From: CAJQHT01 sp038123275
GTDB lineage: Bacteria > Pseudomonadota > Alphaproteobacteria > Rickettsiales > UBA1997
DNA length: 64,000 nucleotides
Reading direction: 5' to 3'
NCBI GenBank assembly: GCA_038123275.1
Contig: JAYORG010000010.1
Coordinates: 1-64,000, forward strand
Part shown: one piece after another, positions 1 to 7,840 of the stretch
Position numbering within the stretch: the first letter of the stretch is position 1
Layout: each line of letters begins with the position of its first letter
The notes under the pieces: model-generated
What the model was told of the DNA's origin: nothing
Databases searched by the model: none
What the model saw: the letters and a program-made list of their open reading frames with translations, nothing else
Made by a program: the position numbers and the translations under genes

Positions 1-122
1 TATTTATAAGGGTTTAAAGCCTGTTTGGGTCGTCCTTTAAATTTCGAACTTTTGCTTTTGTTCAGAGTGAGTGAATCCAATTGCAAACTTTTTTACCAAA
101 GAATAATTAATTGAAAACTATC
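1..122. other. Left edge, no gene recognised
   Basis: No convincing coding region is visible in this short AT-rich stretch. It lies downstream of the minus-strand Bro-N gene, and may hold that gene's 3' untranslated sequence or the end of an accessory element that continues off the window. Confidence 0.4.
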
Positions 123-962
123 TTAATCATCTTCATTTTCTATCAAGGTTTTATCGCTATTTTCTAAAAAATTATCCTTAGAAATAACTGATCTTCCAAG
201 CTCTTTTTCAGTATCAATCCTAGCATTTTTTGCAACATTACCACCTCTTTTGGCTACTTGTTTATTTTTGTTAAAATTATCAGGTTTTTCTTTTTTGGAA
301 ATTTCAGTTGTCACCTTTTCTCCAAGCATAGTAAAAATTAACTCAAAATCTGTCATATGATCACGAAGATTCTGATTAGGCTTAGTAAGGCTTTTATGTT
401 TTTTATATTCAGATGGTGTCATGCCAAAAGTAGCCCTAGAAATTTCTGCTGTCAAAATAGCAAAGTCTTTTTCATGTTCAATTCCTCGTTCTTTCCATTC
501 ATCAGTTAAATTTTGTCTAATTGCAATACCACGAAGCCTTTTATCAATCCAATCTTTAGAATAGCCTTTTTGTTCATAAATATTTTTCATTCTTTCTTGA
601 GCTAATTCTGGATCTTCAATTTCTTGAATTCTTTCATATCCAACCTTAGCTAACCACCTTTTAAAAGGTTCTGCATTTTTCGATGGGATTGATTGAATAA
701 TACGAAACATAGTTTCTGTATTGGCGCAATCAGTTGCATATTTTTTGCCATCTGAAGCTTCTAATTTCAGTGCGTGACAATTTGTCACGACCTCACTTCC
801 TTCATCAATTTTTAACCTTTGTTTTAACTTTCTCCAATATGCACCGGCATCCTTACTTTCAGTTAAAACTTCCACCACATCGACAACAGAAAACCACCAT
901 TGATTTTCATGCCATATTCTACGGATTTTTTGGTTTTGAAATGTGATTAATTTATTTTTCAT
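123..962 (-). CDS. Bro-N domain / DinD-like antirepressor protein
   Basis: A 279-residue protein whose N-terminus (residues about 5-100) resembles the Bro-N domain of phage antirepressors and baculovirus BRO proteins, with the typical opening in which an aromatic pair precedes VVDVVEVL. The middle (about 150-220), with the motif MTPSEYKKHK and a segment beginning NLRDHMTD, resembles the C-terminal part of E. coli DinD, a DNA-damage-inducible protein that interferes with RecA. Such genes are common on prophages and integrated elements. The C-terminus is basic and then acidic, without a clear domain. The neighbouring HNH gene is on the same strand 28 bp away, so both may belong to one accessory unit. 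The family assignment is fairly secure; the biological role here is not known. Confidence 0.72.
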   Translation of the reverse strand: MKNKLITFQNQKIRRIWHENQWWFSVVDVVEVLTESKDAGAYWRKLKQRLKIDEGSEVVTNCHALKLEASDGKKYATDCANTETMFRIIQSIPSKNAEPFKRWLAKVGYERIQEIEDPELAQERMKNIYEQKGYSKDWIDKRLRGIAIRQNLTDEWKERGIEHEKDFAILTAEISRATFGMTPSEYKKHKSLTKPNQNLRDHMTDFELIFTMLGEKVTTEISKKEKPDNFNKNKQVAKRGGNVAKNARIDTEKELGRSVISKDNFLENSDKTLIENEDD

Positions 963-990
963 AAAATTTTTTAACTATTATTTATTAAAT

Positions 991-1692
991 TCAGAAAATT
1001 TCGTCACTTTTGCCGATATTACAGACTGAGCATAAAGTTTGTAAATTTTCTGTCTCTGTTTCTCCTCCTTTTGACCAAGGCTTTATATGATCGACATGCA
1101 GAGTTACTGACGAGTCTTTGGCTGGGCTAGCTCCACACATACGGCATATACAATTATCTTTAATCAAGATTTTTGCTCTCAAGCGCCAATTAATTTTTCT
1201 TGGAGTCCTTCGTTTTTCAAAGCTAATGGGCATTGTTTGTTGTTCATCGACATTACCAATTCTTTCTTCTGGATCTTCAATATATTGAGAAAATGCAACT
1301 AAAGCTTTATTCCAAGAGCCAAATCTTTTTTCATAAACACCTAAGGAGAATTTTGATATATTATTTAACTCTGATATTTCCCTTCCAACTGGCTGCCTAC
1401 CAATAGCTTGCCATACATTTGTCAAATTTTCAAAAAGCTCTTCGTTTGGAATATTTAATCTATTACTTATGCCAAGATCAGCAATTTCCAGTGCATTATT
1501 CCATGATCCAAACTTACGCCTAATGGTATTTACACCAAATTGACCATACTCTGCATATTGTATTGCTGTAATTTTTTGTGATTCTAATTTTTCTGAAACT
1601 CTTTTTAAATCTTCGATCAAGCGATCCTCTGAAATATTTCGTTCTCGTAGCTTAATTTTAAAGTTTGTACCCTGAGAATATAGCTTACTCAT
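991..1692 (-). CDS. HNH endonuclease with homing-endonuclease-associated repeats
   Basis: A 233-residue protein. Two repeats of about 55 residues (roughly 20-75 and 85-140), each centred on an F-G-S-W-N motif, match the HNH-associated helical DNA-binding repeat. The C-terminal 60 residues form an HNH nuclease: a CxxC pair (CRMC), then HVDHIKPWSKGG carrying the catalytic His, then a second CxxC-like pair (LCSVCN). All metal and catalytic residues expected of the HNH family are visible, so the enzyme may be active. It sits between a Bro-N gene and tRNA-Ser, a typical accessory setting. Whether it acts as a homing or defence nuclease cannot be told from sequence. Confidence 0.82.
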   Translation of the reverse strand: MSKLYSQGTNFKIKLRERNISEDRLIEDLKRVSEKLESQKITAIQYAEYGQFGVNTIRRKFGSWNNALEIADLGISNRLNIPNEELFENLTNVWQAIGRQPVGREISELNNISKFSLGVYEKRFGSWNKALVAFSQYIEDPEERIGNVDEQQTMPISFEKRRTPRKINWRLRAKILIKDNCICRMCGASPAKDSSVTLHVDHIKPWSKGGETETENLQTLCSVCNIGKSDEIF

Positions 1693-2011
1693 ATTTATTT
1701 GCTGTTAATATCCTAAATAAAAAGCTCTTTGAAATAATTCTCTATTCTCTGCTTGGGATACACCATTGTAAACCCAATAAAACAAAGGATTAGTGAACTT
1801 TATTAGGCGCTAATTTTAATAATATTCTCCAAAAATTCAATATTTTAAATTAGAAGCTGCGAGATTCTCCTAGAAAGTTAACCTCCGTTTTAGACAAAGT
1901 TAGGAGTTATAAGAAATTATGAGGGCAGATGAGTAAAGGATTTGTTAGTAAAGATGAGTAATCTTTAGTAAACGAGAGTAGTTGTGAGTACTCCATAGTA
2001 ACTCTGAGTAA
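1693..2011. other. Intergenic stretch between HNH gene and tRNA-Ser
   Basis: About 320 bp without a convincing gene. The right part holds a phased AGTA array (entered separately). The rest is AT-rich with no recognised element. Confidence 0.6.
1932..2010. repeat. Helically phased AGTA repeat array
   Basis: The tetramer AGTA ends at 1950, 1960, 1970, 1980, 1990, 2000 and 2010, which is seven copies at exactly 10 bp, with an eighth ending at 1935. The base before is usually G or T, giving TGAGTA, TTAGTA or ATAGTA; the other positions of each 10-mer vary. The array ends directly against the CCA-encoding end of tRNA-Ser. A spacing of one helical turn places every copy on the same DNA face, which suggests cooperative protein binding. 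Integrase arm-type sites are a possible parallel (inference). Confidence 0.7.
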
Positions 2012-2101
2012 TGGCGGACAGAGTGAGATTCGAACTCACGGTACGCTTGCACGCACGGCAGTTTTCAAGACTGCTGCCTTAAACCACTCGGCCATCTGTC
2101 C
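2012..2101 (-). tRNA. tRNA-Ser(UGA)
   Basis: The reverse strand begins GGACAGATGGCCGAG and closes with TCTGTCC, giving a perfect 7-bp acceptor stem, discriminator G and an encoded CCA. The anticodon loop CTTGAAA gives anticodon UGA (serine). The long variable arm (GTGCGTGCAAGCGTAC region) is typical of class II tRNA-Ser, and the T loop TTCGAAT is canonical. Accessory genes lie on its 3' side, the side where integrating elements usually insert. Confidence 0.95.
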
Positions 2102-2163
2102 ATAACAATAAATAAAACCTACGGCAAGTTAGCTACTCAATATTCAAATAAGTAACTTAAGGG

Positions 2164-2230
2164 ATGAATCTTACGATTCATGCCCGTAAATCCTAAAAAC
2201 AATTAATAATTGTTTTTTTGACGGATTTAC
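2164..2230. repeat. Two adjacent inverted repeats
   Basis: The first is ATGAATC-TTAC-GATTCAT (2164-2181), a perfect 7-bp stem. The second has arms GTAAATCC...AAAAACAATTA and TAATTGTTTTT...GGATTTAC (2186-2230), about 19 paired bases with one asymmetric bulge. Neither follows a gene in the orientation needed for a simple terminator, so their role is unknown. Confidence 0.6.
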
Positions 2231-2246
2231 CTTAAGCCATCTGTCC
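2230..2246 (-). pseudogene. Partial tRNA-Ser 5'-end relic
   Basis: GCCATCTGTCC at 2236-2246 repeats exactly the complement of the tRNA-Ser 5' end at 2091-2101. The adjacent CCTTAA also matches the tRNA if eight D-arm bases are deleted. This looks like a decayed partial duplicate of the tRNA, as left by recombination or element insertion. It is short, so chance is not fully excluded. Confidence 0.4.
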
Positions 2247-2413
2247 GTATTGAAGGTTCTAGATACTAATTTTGGCTAATTAAAATTCAAGTAATTAAGT
2301 TGAAGGTTATGTAGAATTTGCCTATTTTTTATAAATTTTACTAAAATTAGTAAAAATATTAAAATTACCAAAACTTGTTAATCCTTGATAGTGCTGAGTT
2401 AGATAATTTTCAG

Positions 2414-2460
2414 TTTTTAAAAACAAATTGTGCTCACTGAGCCTAACTTGTTTTTAAAAA
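2414..2460 (-). terminator. Probable terminator hairpin for the helicase/ABC-F operon
   Basis: Arms TTTTTAAAAACAA (2414-2426) and TTGTTTTTAAAAA (2448-2460) pair perfectly over 13 bp. The intervening 21 nt contain a smaller GCTCA-CTGAGC hairpin. It lies about 50 bp beyond the stop codon of the minus-strand ABC-F gene. The stem is AT-rich, so termination strength is uncertain. Confidence 0.45.
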
Positions 2461-2507
2461 GAGGTATTTTTGTTAAATTTAACCATTATTTAAGGTTATT
2501 TTTAAAT

Positions 2508-4001
2508 TTATTGCTCATCTTTCCAGCCAACTTTCTTTAGGAAGTCTTGATATCCTCCTTCAAAAACAGACACTTCATCATTATCAAAAATTATTAACCT
2601 ATTAGCAATTTCTTTTAAGAAATATTCACTGTGAGTTACCATTACAATTGCTCCTTCAAAGGTTTTAATGGCATTTAATAAAGATTCGCACGAATCAAGA
2701 TCCAAATGGTTTGTCGGCTCATCGAGTAGCAATAAATTAGATGGTTTTAATAAAATTTTACCAAGCATAACTCGACTTTTTTCACCACCAGATAAAACTT
2801 CTATTTTTTTGTTAGATAAACTGCCAGAAAACATCATATTGCCACAAACTTTTCTTACATTTGTTTGATTAACATTGGGTGCGGTTTTTTGCATTTCTTC
2901 GTAAATACTTAATTTTGGATTAAGGCGATCAATATTCATCTGTCCAAAATAGCCAATATTGGTTTTATTTAAAATTTTATTATTTCCTTCCAAAGGAGTT
3001 AAATCTTTAGTCATTAATTTAAGTAAAGTTGACTTACCTTTACCATTTTTACCAATAATACAAATTTTATCTTCGCAACCAACTTTAACTGAAAATTTCT
3101 TAATTAAAATTTCATGTTGGTCGTAGCCAAATGTAACTTTATTAGTTTCAATTAATGCTTCTCTAGTATTGGCTGCTTCATAATTAAATTTAAAATCAAG
3201 TGTAGCAATATTAGCTAGCTTTTCTTTTTGGCCTTGTTTCTCTAGCATTTTTATCTTTGATTGAGCTCTACTAGCAATGCTGGCCTTAGAGCCAAAACGA
3301 TTAATCCATTCTTGAGTTTTTTGTCTTTGTTTGTCTTGATTAATACGAGTTTTTTCATAAATTTCTTCTTCAGCTAATATTTTTTCCATGACATTTTTGG
3401 TAGATCCTGGAGTTTTTTTGAAGATGCCTCGATGAATATTTAAAGTATGAGTAATGACGCTATCCATAAAATCTCTGTCATGAGTAATTAAAATTAACTC
3501 ACAATCCCAATCTTTTAAAAATCTTTTCAACCAACGAACTGAGTGAATATCAAGATAGTTTGTTGGTTCGTCAAGTAAAAGCATATTTGGTTCCATAAGT
3601 AGTAATTTAGCCAAATTAATTTTTACTTGATAGCCTCCAGAAAATTCACTAGGGTTTCTAAGCATTTCTTCGCTAGAAAACCCAAGACCCATTAAAATTT
3701 CTTCTCCCTTGTACACTTCATACTCGCGCTCTTCAGGTAGCACGCTACACACTTCATCCACAACAGAGTTATGGGTAAATTTAATATGTTGTTGTAAATG
3801 CCCAATTCTGTATCCAGTTGGTATTTCAATTACGCCATGATCTGGTTCTATTTCTCCTAGAATTAATTTTAAGAAAGTACTTTTTCCGCTACCATTGCGC
3901 CCAATAAATCCAACTTTTTCACCTCTATTAAAAGTTACGTTAACATCTTCAAAAAGCTGCTCACCAGAAAAGGCCAGGGCTAAATTTTTTACTTTAATCA
4001 T
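2508..4001 (-). CDS. ABC-F family ATP-binding protein
   Basis: A 497-residue soluble protein with two ABC ATPase domains and no membrane segments, the ABC-F layout of ribosome-associated translation factors (EttA, Uup, YbiT, YheS). The first domain has Walker A GRNGSGKST (34-42), signature SGGYQ and Walker B LLLDEPTNYLD. The second has Walker A GKNGKGKST, signature SGGEKSR and Walker B LLLDEPTNHLD. A charged linker of about 80 residues between them corresponds to the P-site tRNA interaction motif. The start overlaps the stop of the upstream DEAD-box helicase by ATGA, so the two are translationally coupled. The subfamily cannot be settled by eye; YbiT-like is my best guess. Confidence 0.88.
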   Translation of the reverse strand: MIKVKNLALAFSGEQLFEDVNVTFNRGEKVGFIGRNGSGKSTFLKLILGEIEPDHGVIEIPTGYRIGHLQQHIKFTHNSVVDEVCSVLPEEREYEVYKGEEILMGLGFSSEEMLRNPSEFSGGYQVKINLAKLLLMEPNMLLLDEPTNYLDIHSVRWLKRFLKDWDCELILITHDRDFMDSVITHTLNIHRGIFKKTPGSTKNVMEKILAEEEIYEKTRINQDKQRQKTQEWINRFGSKASIASRAQSKIKMLEKQGQKEKLANIATLDFKFNYEAANTREALIETNKVTFGYDQHEILIKKFSVKVGCEDKICIIGKNGKGKSTLLKLMTKDLTPLEGNNKILNKTNIGYFGQMNIDRLNPKLSIYEEMQKTAPNVNQTNVRKVCGNMMFSGSLSNKKIEVLSGGEKSRVMLGKILLKPSNLLLLDEPTNHLDLDSCESLLNAIKTFEGAIVMVTHSEYFLKEIANRLIIFDNDEVSVFEGGYQDFLKKVGWKDEQ

Positions 4002-5314
4002 CGTTTTTTCTTAACTGAAAATTTTTTGGTTTTATTTTTTTTAAAATCTGGATCAAATTTGCGCTTTTTCTTCTTAAAAGAAAATCTTTTAGGCTTTTTA
4101 TCATCATCAGATTTTTGTTGATTTTTGTTAGGTTTCTTTTTTCTATTTAAAGGTTTTGTTTGTTGTATAGTTGCTTTAACTCCATGAAAAGGATGGGTTT
4201 CATCTCTGGGTATTTTGTATTTAATAGTTTTTTCAACTGCCTTTAAAAGATCGCGTTCTAAATTATCGCAAAATGTAATGGCAATCCCTTCTTTTCCAGC
4301 TCTAGCGGTGCGGCCAATTCTGTGTACATAACTTTCAGGGTCATGTGGTAAATCGTAGTTAATAACATGAGAGATATTTGCAACATCAATGCCACGAGCA
4401 GCAATATCAGTTGCTACTAAAACATTAATTTTACCTTTTCTAAAAGAGTCTAGGGCCTTTTCTCGTGCCAATTGTGATTTATTGCCATGTATTGCAGCAG
4501 CTGAAATTGATTCTTTTTCTAAGTTTCTAACAATCTTATTGGCGCCATGTTTTGTTTTACTAAAGACTAAAACCGATTTAGCATTTTCTTGCTCTAAAAT
4601 TGATTTTAATAATAAAGGTTTATTACCTTTTTCAACCATGTTAACCTTTTGATCAATTTTTTGTACAGTGGTTGCTTGTGGGGTTATCTCAACTTTTATT
4701 GGATTATTTAAAATTGCATTAGCAAGATTAGCAATGTCTTTAGGCATTGTTGCTGAGAAGAGTAGGGTTTGTCTTGATTTTGGTAATCGAGTAATAATTT
4801 TTTTAATATCATTAATAAAGCCCATATCTAGCATTCTGTCAGCTTCATCAAGTACAAAAATTTCAATTTGAGACAGTCTAATATGGCCTTGATTCATTAA
4901 ATCTAATAAACGACCAGGAGTTGCAATAACAATATCAGAACCTTTTTTGATGGCTTTGATTTGGTTATTAATATTTACTCCGCCAAATATTACTTCATGT
5001 CTTAAGGCTAGACCTTGACCGTATCGCCTAATATTATCGGCTATTTGCGAGGCTAATTCTCTGGTTGGTGTTAAAATTAAAGTTCTAATATTATTAGATC
5101 TAACCTGGTTATTGCTTTTGGATAAGTTATCTAAGATAGGCAAAGAAAATGCTGCAGTTTTGCCGGTACCAGTTTGTGCAATTCCAAGTAAATCTTTTCC
5201 TTTTAATAAATGTGGAATCGATTCTATTTGTATTGGAGTTGGATCTACATAGCCTTTTTTATTTAAGGCATTAAGAATTTTATTGCTTAAATTTAATTTT
5301 TTAAAATCTGACAT
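3998..5314 (-). CDS. DEAD-box ATP-dependent RNA helicase, RhlE-like
   Basis: A 438-residue helicase with the complete motif set: Q motif at the N-terminus (PTPIQIESIP), motif I AQTGTGKT, Ia PTRELASQ, II LDEADRM, III SAT, and C-terminal motifs ending HRIGRTAR. The last 70 residues are extremely Lys-rich, typical of the RNA-binding tails of RhlE-type helicases that act in ribosome assembly or RNA decay. It is the first gene of a two-gene operon with the ABC-F ATPase, linked by a 4-bp overlap; both products plausibly act on ribosomes. The intergenic region to the divergent gene at 5444 holds the promoters. Confidence 0.9.
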   Translation of the reverse strand: MSDFKKLNLSNKILNALNKKGYVDPTPIQIESIPHLLKGKDLLGIAQTGTGKTAAFSLPILDNLSKSNNQVRSNNIRTLILTPTRELASQIADNIRRYGQGLALRHEVIFGGVNINNQIKAIKKGSDIVIATPGRLLDLMNQGHIRLSQIEIFVLDEADRMLDMGFINDIKKIITRLPKSRQTLLFSATMPKDIANLANAILNNPIKVEITPQATTVQKIDQKVNMVEKGNKPLLLKSILEQENAKSVLVFSKTKHGANKIVRNLEKESISAAAIHGNKSQLAREKALDSFRKGKINVLVATDIAARGIDVANISHVINYDLPHDPESYVHRIGRTARAGKEGIAITFCDNLERDLLKAVEKTIKYKIPRDETHPFHGVKATIQQTKPLNRKKKPNKNQQKSDDDKKPKRFSFKKKKRKFDPDFKKNKTKKFSVKKKR

Positions 5315-5382
5315 TTTTATTGTAACTAGTTCTAGTAGAATAACTCTAATAGGTAAATTATCTATTTACTAGATATTTTTTA

Positions 5383-5411
5383 TTTACTTCTTTTGGATTT
5401 TATGTTATGAT
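5383..5411 (+). promoter_or_regulatory. Sigma-70-like promoter of the thioredoxin-domain gene
   Basis: A -35-like TTTACT (5383-5388), 17-nt spacer and -10 TATGAT (5406-5411). Initiation near 5418 would exclude the upstream TTG at 5417 as a start and supports ATG 5444. Confidence 0.45.
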
Positions 5412-5443
5412 AAAATTTGCTCTTTAATTATTTAAAAGTTTTT

Positions 5444-7840
5444 ATGATAGATAATGAGAAGATCAAAGATGAACATGCTAAGGAATTTATCAAACATCCT
5501 GTGCGTTGGGCTCTTGGTACAGTTATTGTTTGCTTAATAATTCTTTTATTAACTTTAATGATTCCAAATCCTCCTGGCAAGAATGAGTCTGCAAAGCATT
5601 TACGTGAAGGATCTAATCTTTTAATTAGATCTACTAGCCCTTATCTTTTAAGGCATGCTAAAAATCCGGTAGATTGGTACCCATGGGGAGAAGAGGCTTT
5701 TATTGAGGCTCGCAAAACAAATAAGCCAATATTAATTTCAATTGGTTATTCTACTTGTTATTGGTGTCATGTTATGGAAAGGCAGGTATTTAAAGACAAA
5801 AAGATTGCTAAATTAATGAATGATTCATTTGTTAATGTTAAAGTTGACAGAGAGGAGAGACCAGATATTGATGCAATTTACATGGCAGCAACGCAGGTAA
5901 TAAAAGGTAGAAATGGTTGGCCAAATAATGTATTTGCTACTCCTGATTTAAAGCCATTTTTTGCTGAAACATACGTGTCTCCTGAGAAATTTAAGTTTTT
6001 AATTAAAAGCATCAGTGAAGATTGGAATAAAAAGCAAGAAAAAACAAAAAAGCAGGCTGATAAAATTAGTGATCTATTAGTAGGTTTTAAATTTCAGGGA
6101 AATCTTAATGCTCAAGATATTACATCAAAGCCATTAGTTAAGTCTTTATTTACAGAATTTTCTAATCATTATGATGAAAAATTTGGTGGATTTTATCAAG
6201 CGCCAAAATTTCCAAATGAAAATATATTATTATTTTTGTTGTCATATTATAAATCTCAAGACAATGAAAGAGCTTTAATTATAGCAGAAGATACTCTCGA
6301 TAAGATGGCTAAGGGAGGTATACATGACCATGTTGGTGGGGGTTTTCATCGTTATTCTGTAGATGATAGATGGCATGTTCCTGATTTTAAGAAAATGCTT
6401 TATAATCAAGCTTTACTTAGTCTTTCTTACCTAAATCTTTATAAAATATCAGGCTCACCAATTCATAAAGATGTTGCACAAAAAACATATGATTATGTTT
6501 TAGAGTTAATGACTCACAAACAAGGTGGTTTTTATAGTGCTTTTGCAGCCGAAACTAATGAAATAGAGGGAGAATATTACGCTTGGACAAGAGAGGAGTT
6601 AGAGTTATCTTTAGGAAAAGATCAATTAGAGTGGTTTGATAAATATTATGATTTAGTAGACATTCCAGAGATTCAAGGACATAAAAATACTGATGGAAAA
6701 ATTTTATATTTAAGGAAAGACTTCCCTAAAAAGGAGATGTGGAGAAATTGGGAGATTATGAAAATTTTATCATTAAAACGTTTTAAACGTCAGTTGCCAG
6801 ATCTTTATGATAAGGTTATTACGGCTTGGAATGGTTTAATGATAAATTCTTTTGCTAATGCTGGTTTGGCTTTAAATAAGCAAAAATATATCTCTGCTGC
6901 CCAAAGAGCCGCAGATTTTATATTATCTAATTTACGTCAAAATAATGGTAATTTATACAGAATATGGCGAAATGGAGAAGTTAATACAAGCGCCTTTTTT
7001 GAAGATTATGCTTTTATGGTTCAAGGTTTAGTATCTCTTTATAAAGCTACATTAAATGATAAATATTTAGAAGAAGCAGAATCATTAATAATAAAATCTA
7101 GAGATCTATTCTGGGACAATAAGAATGGTGGTTATTATTTTTCTGATGGTAGTGAAAAATTATTAGTTAGAATTAAAAATGCACAAGATTCTAGAATTCC
7201 TTCTGGAAATGCTGTTATGTTGCATGCTTTTCTTGATCTGTATGTAATAACTAGTGAAGAAAAGTGGAAAAATCAGGCAAAAGAAATTCTAGAAAGCTTT
7301 ACTATTGCTATGGAAAAAAATCCAATAGGTTACACACATATGATTCACGGATTAATGCGTTATAATAATATTTATGCTGAAATTACAACAAATGTTAATA
7401 TTAAAGATACTGCAAAAGAAGATAGCGGATTAGGCAAGGAAGATAATAATCATGTAAAGGTTTTTGTGCCTAAAAAATTTATTTCCAAGGAGGGAAATGG
7501 AATATTTAAATTAATGGTAAAAGTTAACATTGGAAAAGATTGGCATGTTAATGCCAATCCTCCAACAATGGATTTCTTAATTCCAACTTCAATTGATGTG
7601 CGTTCTAGCCAAGGAAAAGTAGAAATAAAAAATATTGAATATCCAGCTTCAAAAAAAGTTGATACTCCTTTAGGTGTTATTGATGTTTATGATGGAGATC
7701 TTTCTATTCCTGTGACCATATTTTTGGAGAGTAATAATGTAAAGAATATTAGAGTTTTAACCCGTACTCAAGCTTGCAAGGGTGCTGTTTGTTTATTGCC
7801 ATCAGATCAGGTTACTTTAGTTACTCTTGACAGAAGTTAA
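5444..7840 (+). CDS. Membrane-anchored thioredoxin-domain (DUF255/YyaL) protein fused to a DsbD-alpha-like domain
   Basis: 798 residues from ATG 5444. One transmembrane helix (about 22-41) follows a charged N-terminus. Residues about 65-210 form the DUF255 thioredoxin-like domain, opening with SPYLLRHAKNPVDWYPW and carrying the redox motif CYWCHVM near residue 104. A long alpha/alpha-barrel-like region follows (about 215-640), as in YyaL/SSP411 proteins. The last 125 residues resemble the periplasmic N-terminal domain of DsbD, with a Cys pair in ACKGAVC. This extension makes the protein longer than the usual DUF255 family size of about 680. The anchor and DsbD-like tail suggest a periplasmic redox role. 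The 3' end overlaps the convergent purK gene by 20 bp. Confidence 0.82.
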   Translation: MIDNEKIKDEHAKEFIKHPVRWALGTVIVCLIILLLTLMIPNPPGKNESAKHLREGSNLLIRSTSPYLLRHAKNPVDWYPWGEEAFIEARKTNKPILISIGYSTCYWCHVMERQVFKDKKIAKLMNDSFVNVKVDREERPDIDAIYMAATQVIKGRNGWPNNVFATPDLKPFFAETYVSPEKFKFLIKSISEDWNKKQEKTKKQADKISDLLVGFKFQGNLNAQDITSKPLVKSLFTEFSNHYDEKFGGFYQAPKFPNENILLFLLSYYKSQDNERALIIAEDTLDKMAKGGIHDHVGGGFHRYSVDDRWHVPDFKKMLYNQALLSLSYLNLYKISGSPIHKDVAQKTYDYVLELMTHKQGGFYSAFAAETNEIEGEYYAWTREELELSLGKDQLEWFDKYYDLVDIPEIQGHKNTDGKILYLRKDFPKKEMWRNWEIMKILSLKRFKRQLPDLYDKVITAWNGLMINSFANAGLALNKQKYISAAQRAADFILSNLRQNNGNLYRIWRNGEVNTSAFFEDYAFMVQGLVSLYKATLNDKYLEEAESLIIKSRDLFWDNKNGGYYFSDGSEKLLVRIKNAQDSRIPSGNAVMLHAFLDLYVITSEEKWKNQAKEILESFTIAMEKNPIGYTHMIHGLMRYNNIYAEITTNVNIKDTAKEDSGLGKEDNNHVKVFVPKKFISKEGNGIFKLMVKVNIGKDWHVNANPPTMDFLIPTSIDVRSSQGKVEIKNIEYPASKKVDTPLGVIDVYDGDLSIPVTIFLESNNVKNIRVLTRTQACKGAVCLLPSDQVTLVTLDRS

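Larger units (their letters stand above)
2102..2507. other. Intergenic stretch with hairpins between tRNA-Ser and ABC-F gene
   Basis: About 400 bp without a gene. It holds two adjacent inverted repeats, a partial copy of the tRNA-Ser 5' end, and a long AT-rich hairpin near the end of the ABC-F gene, each listed separately. Confidence 0.6.

Noticed and set aside
1932..2010. CRISPR array
   Set aside because: The repeating unit is only 10 bp with four conserved bases and no spacers of 30-40 bp; no cas genes are present.
5417..5443. TTG start adding nine residues to the thioredoxin-domain protein
   Set aside because: The likely -10 box is at 5406-5411, placing the transcript start at or after this codon; ATG 5444 gives a better N-terminus.
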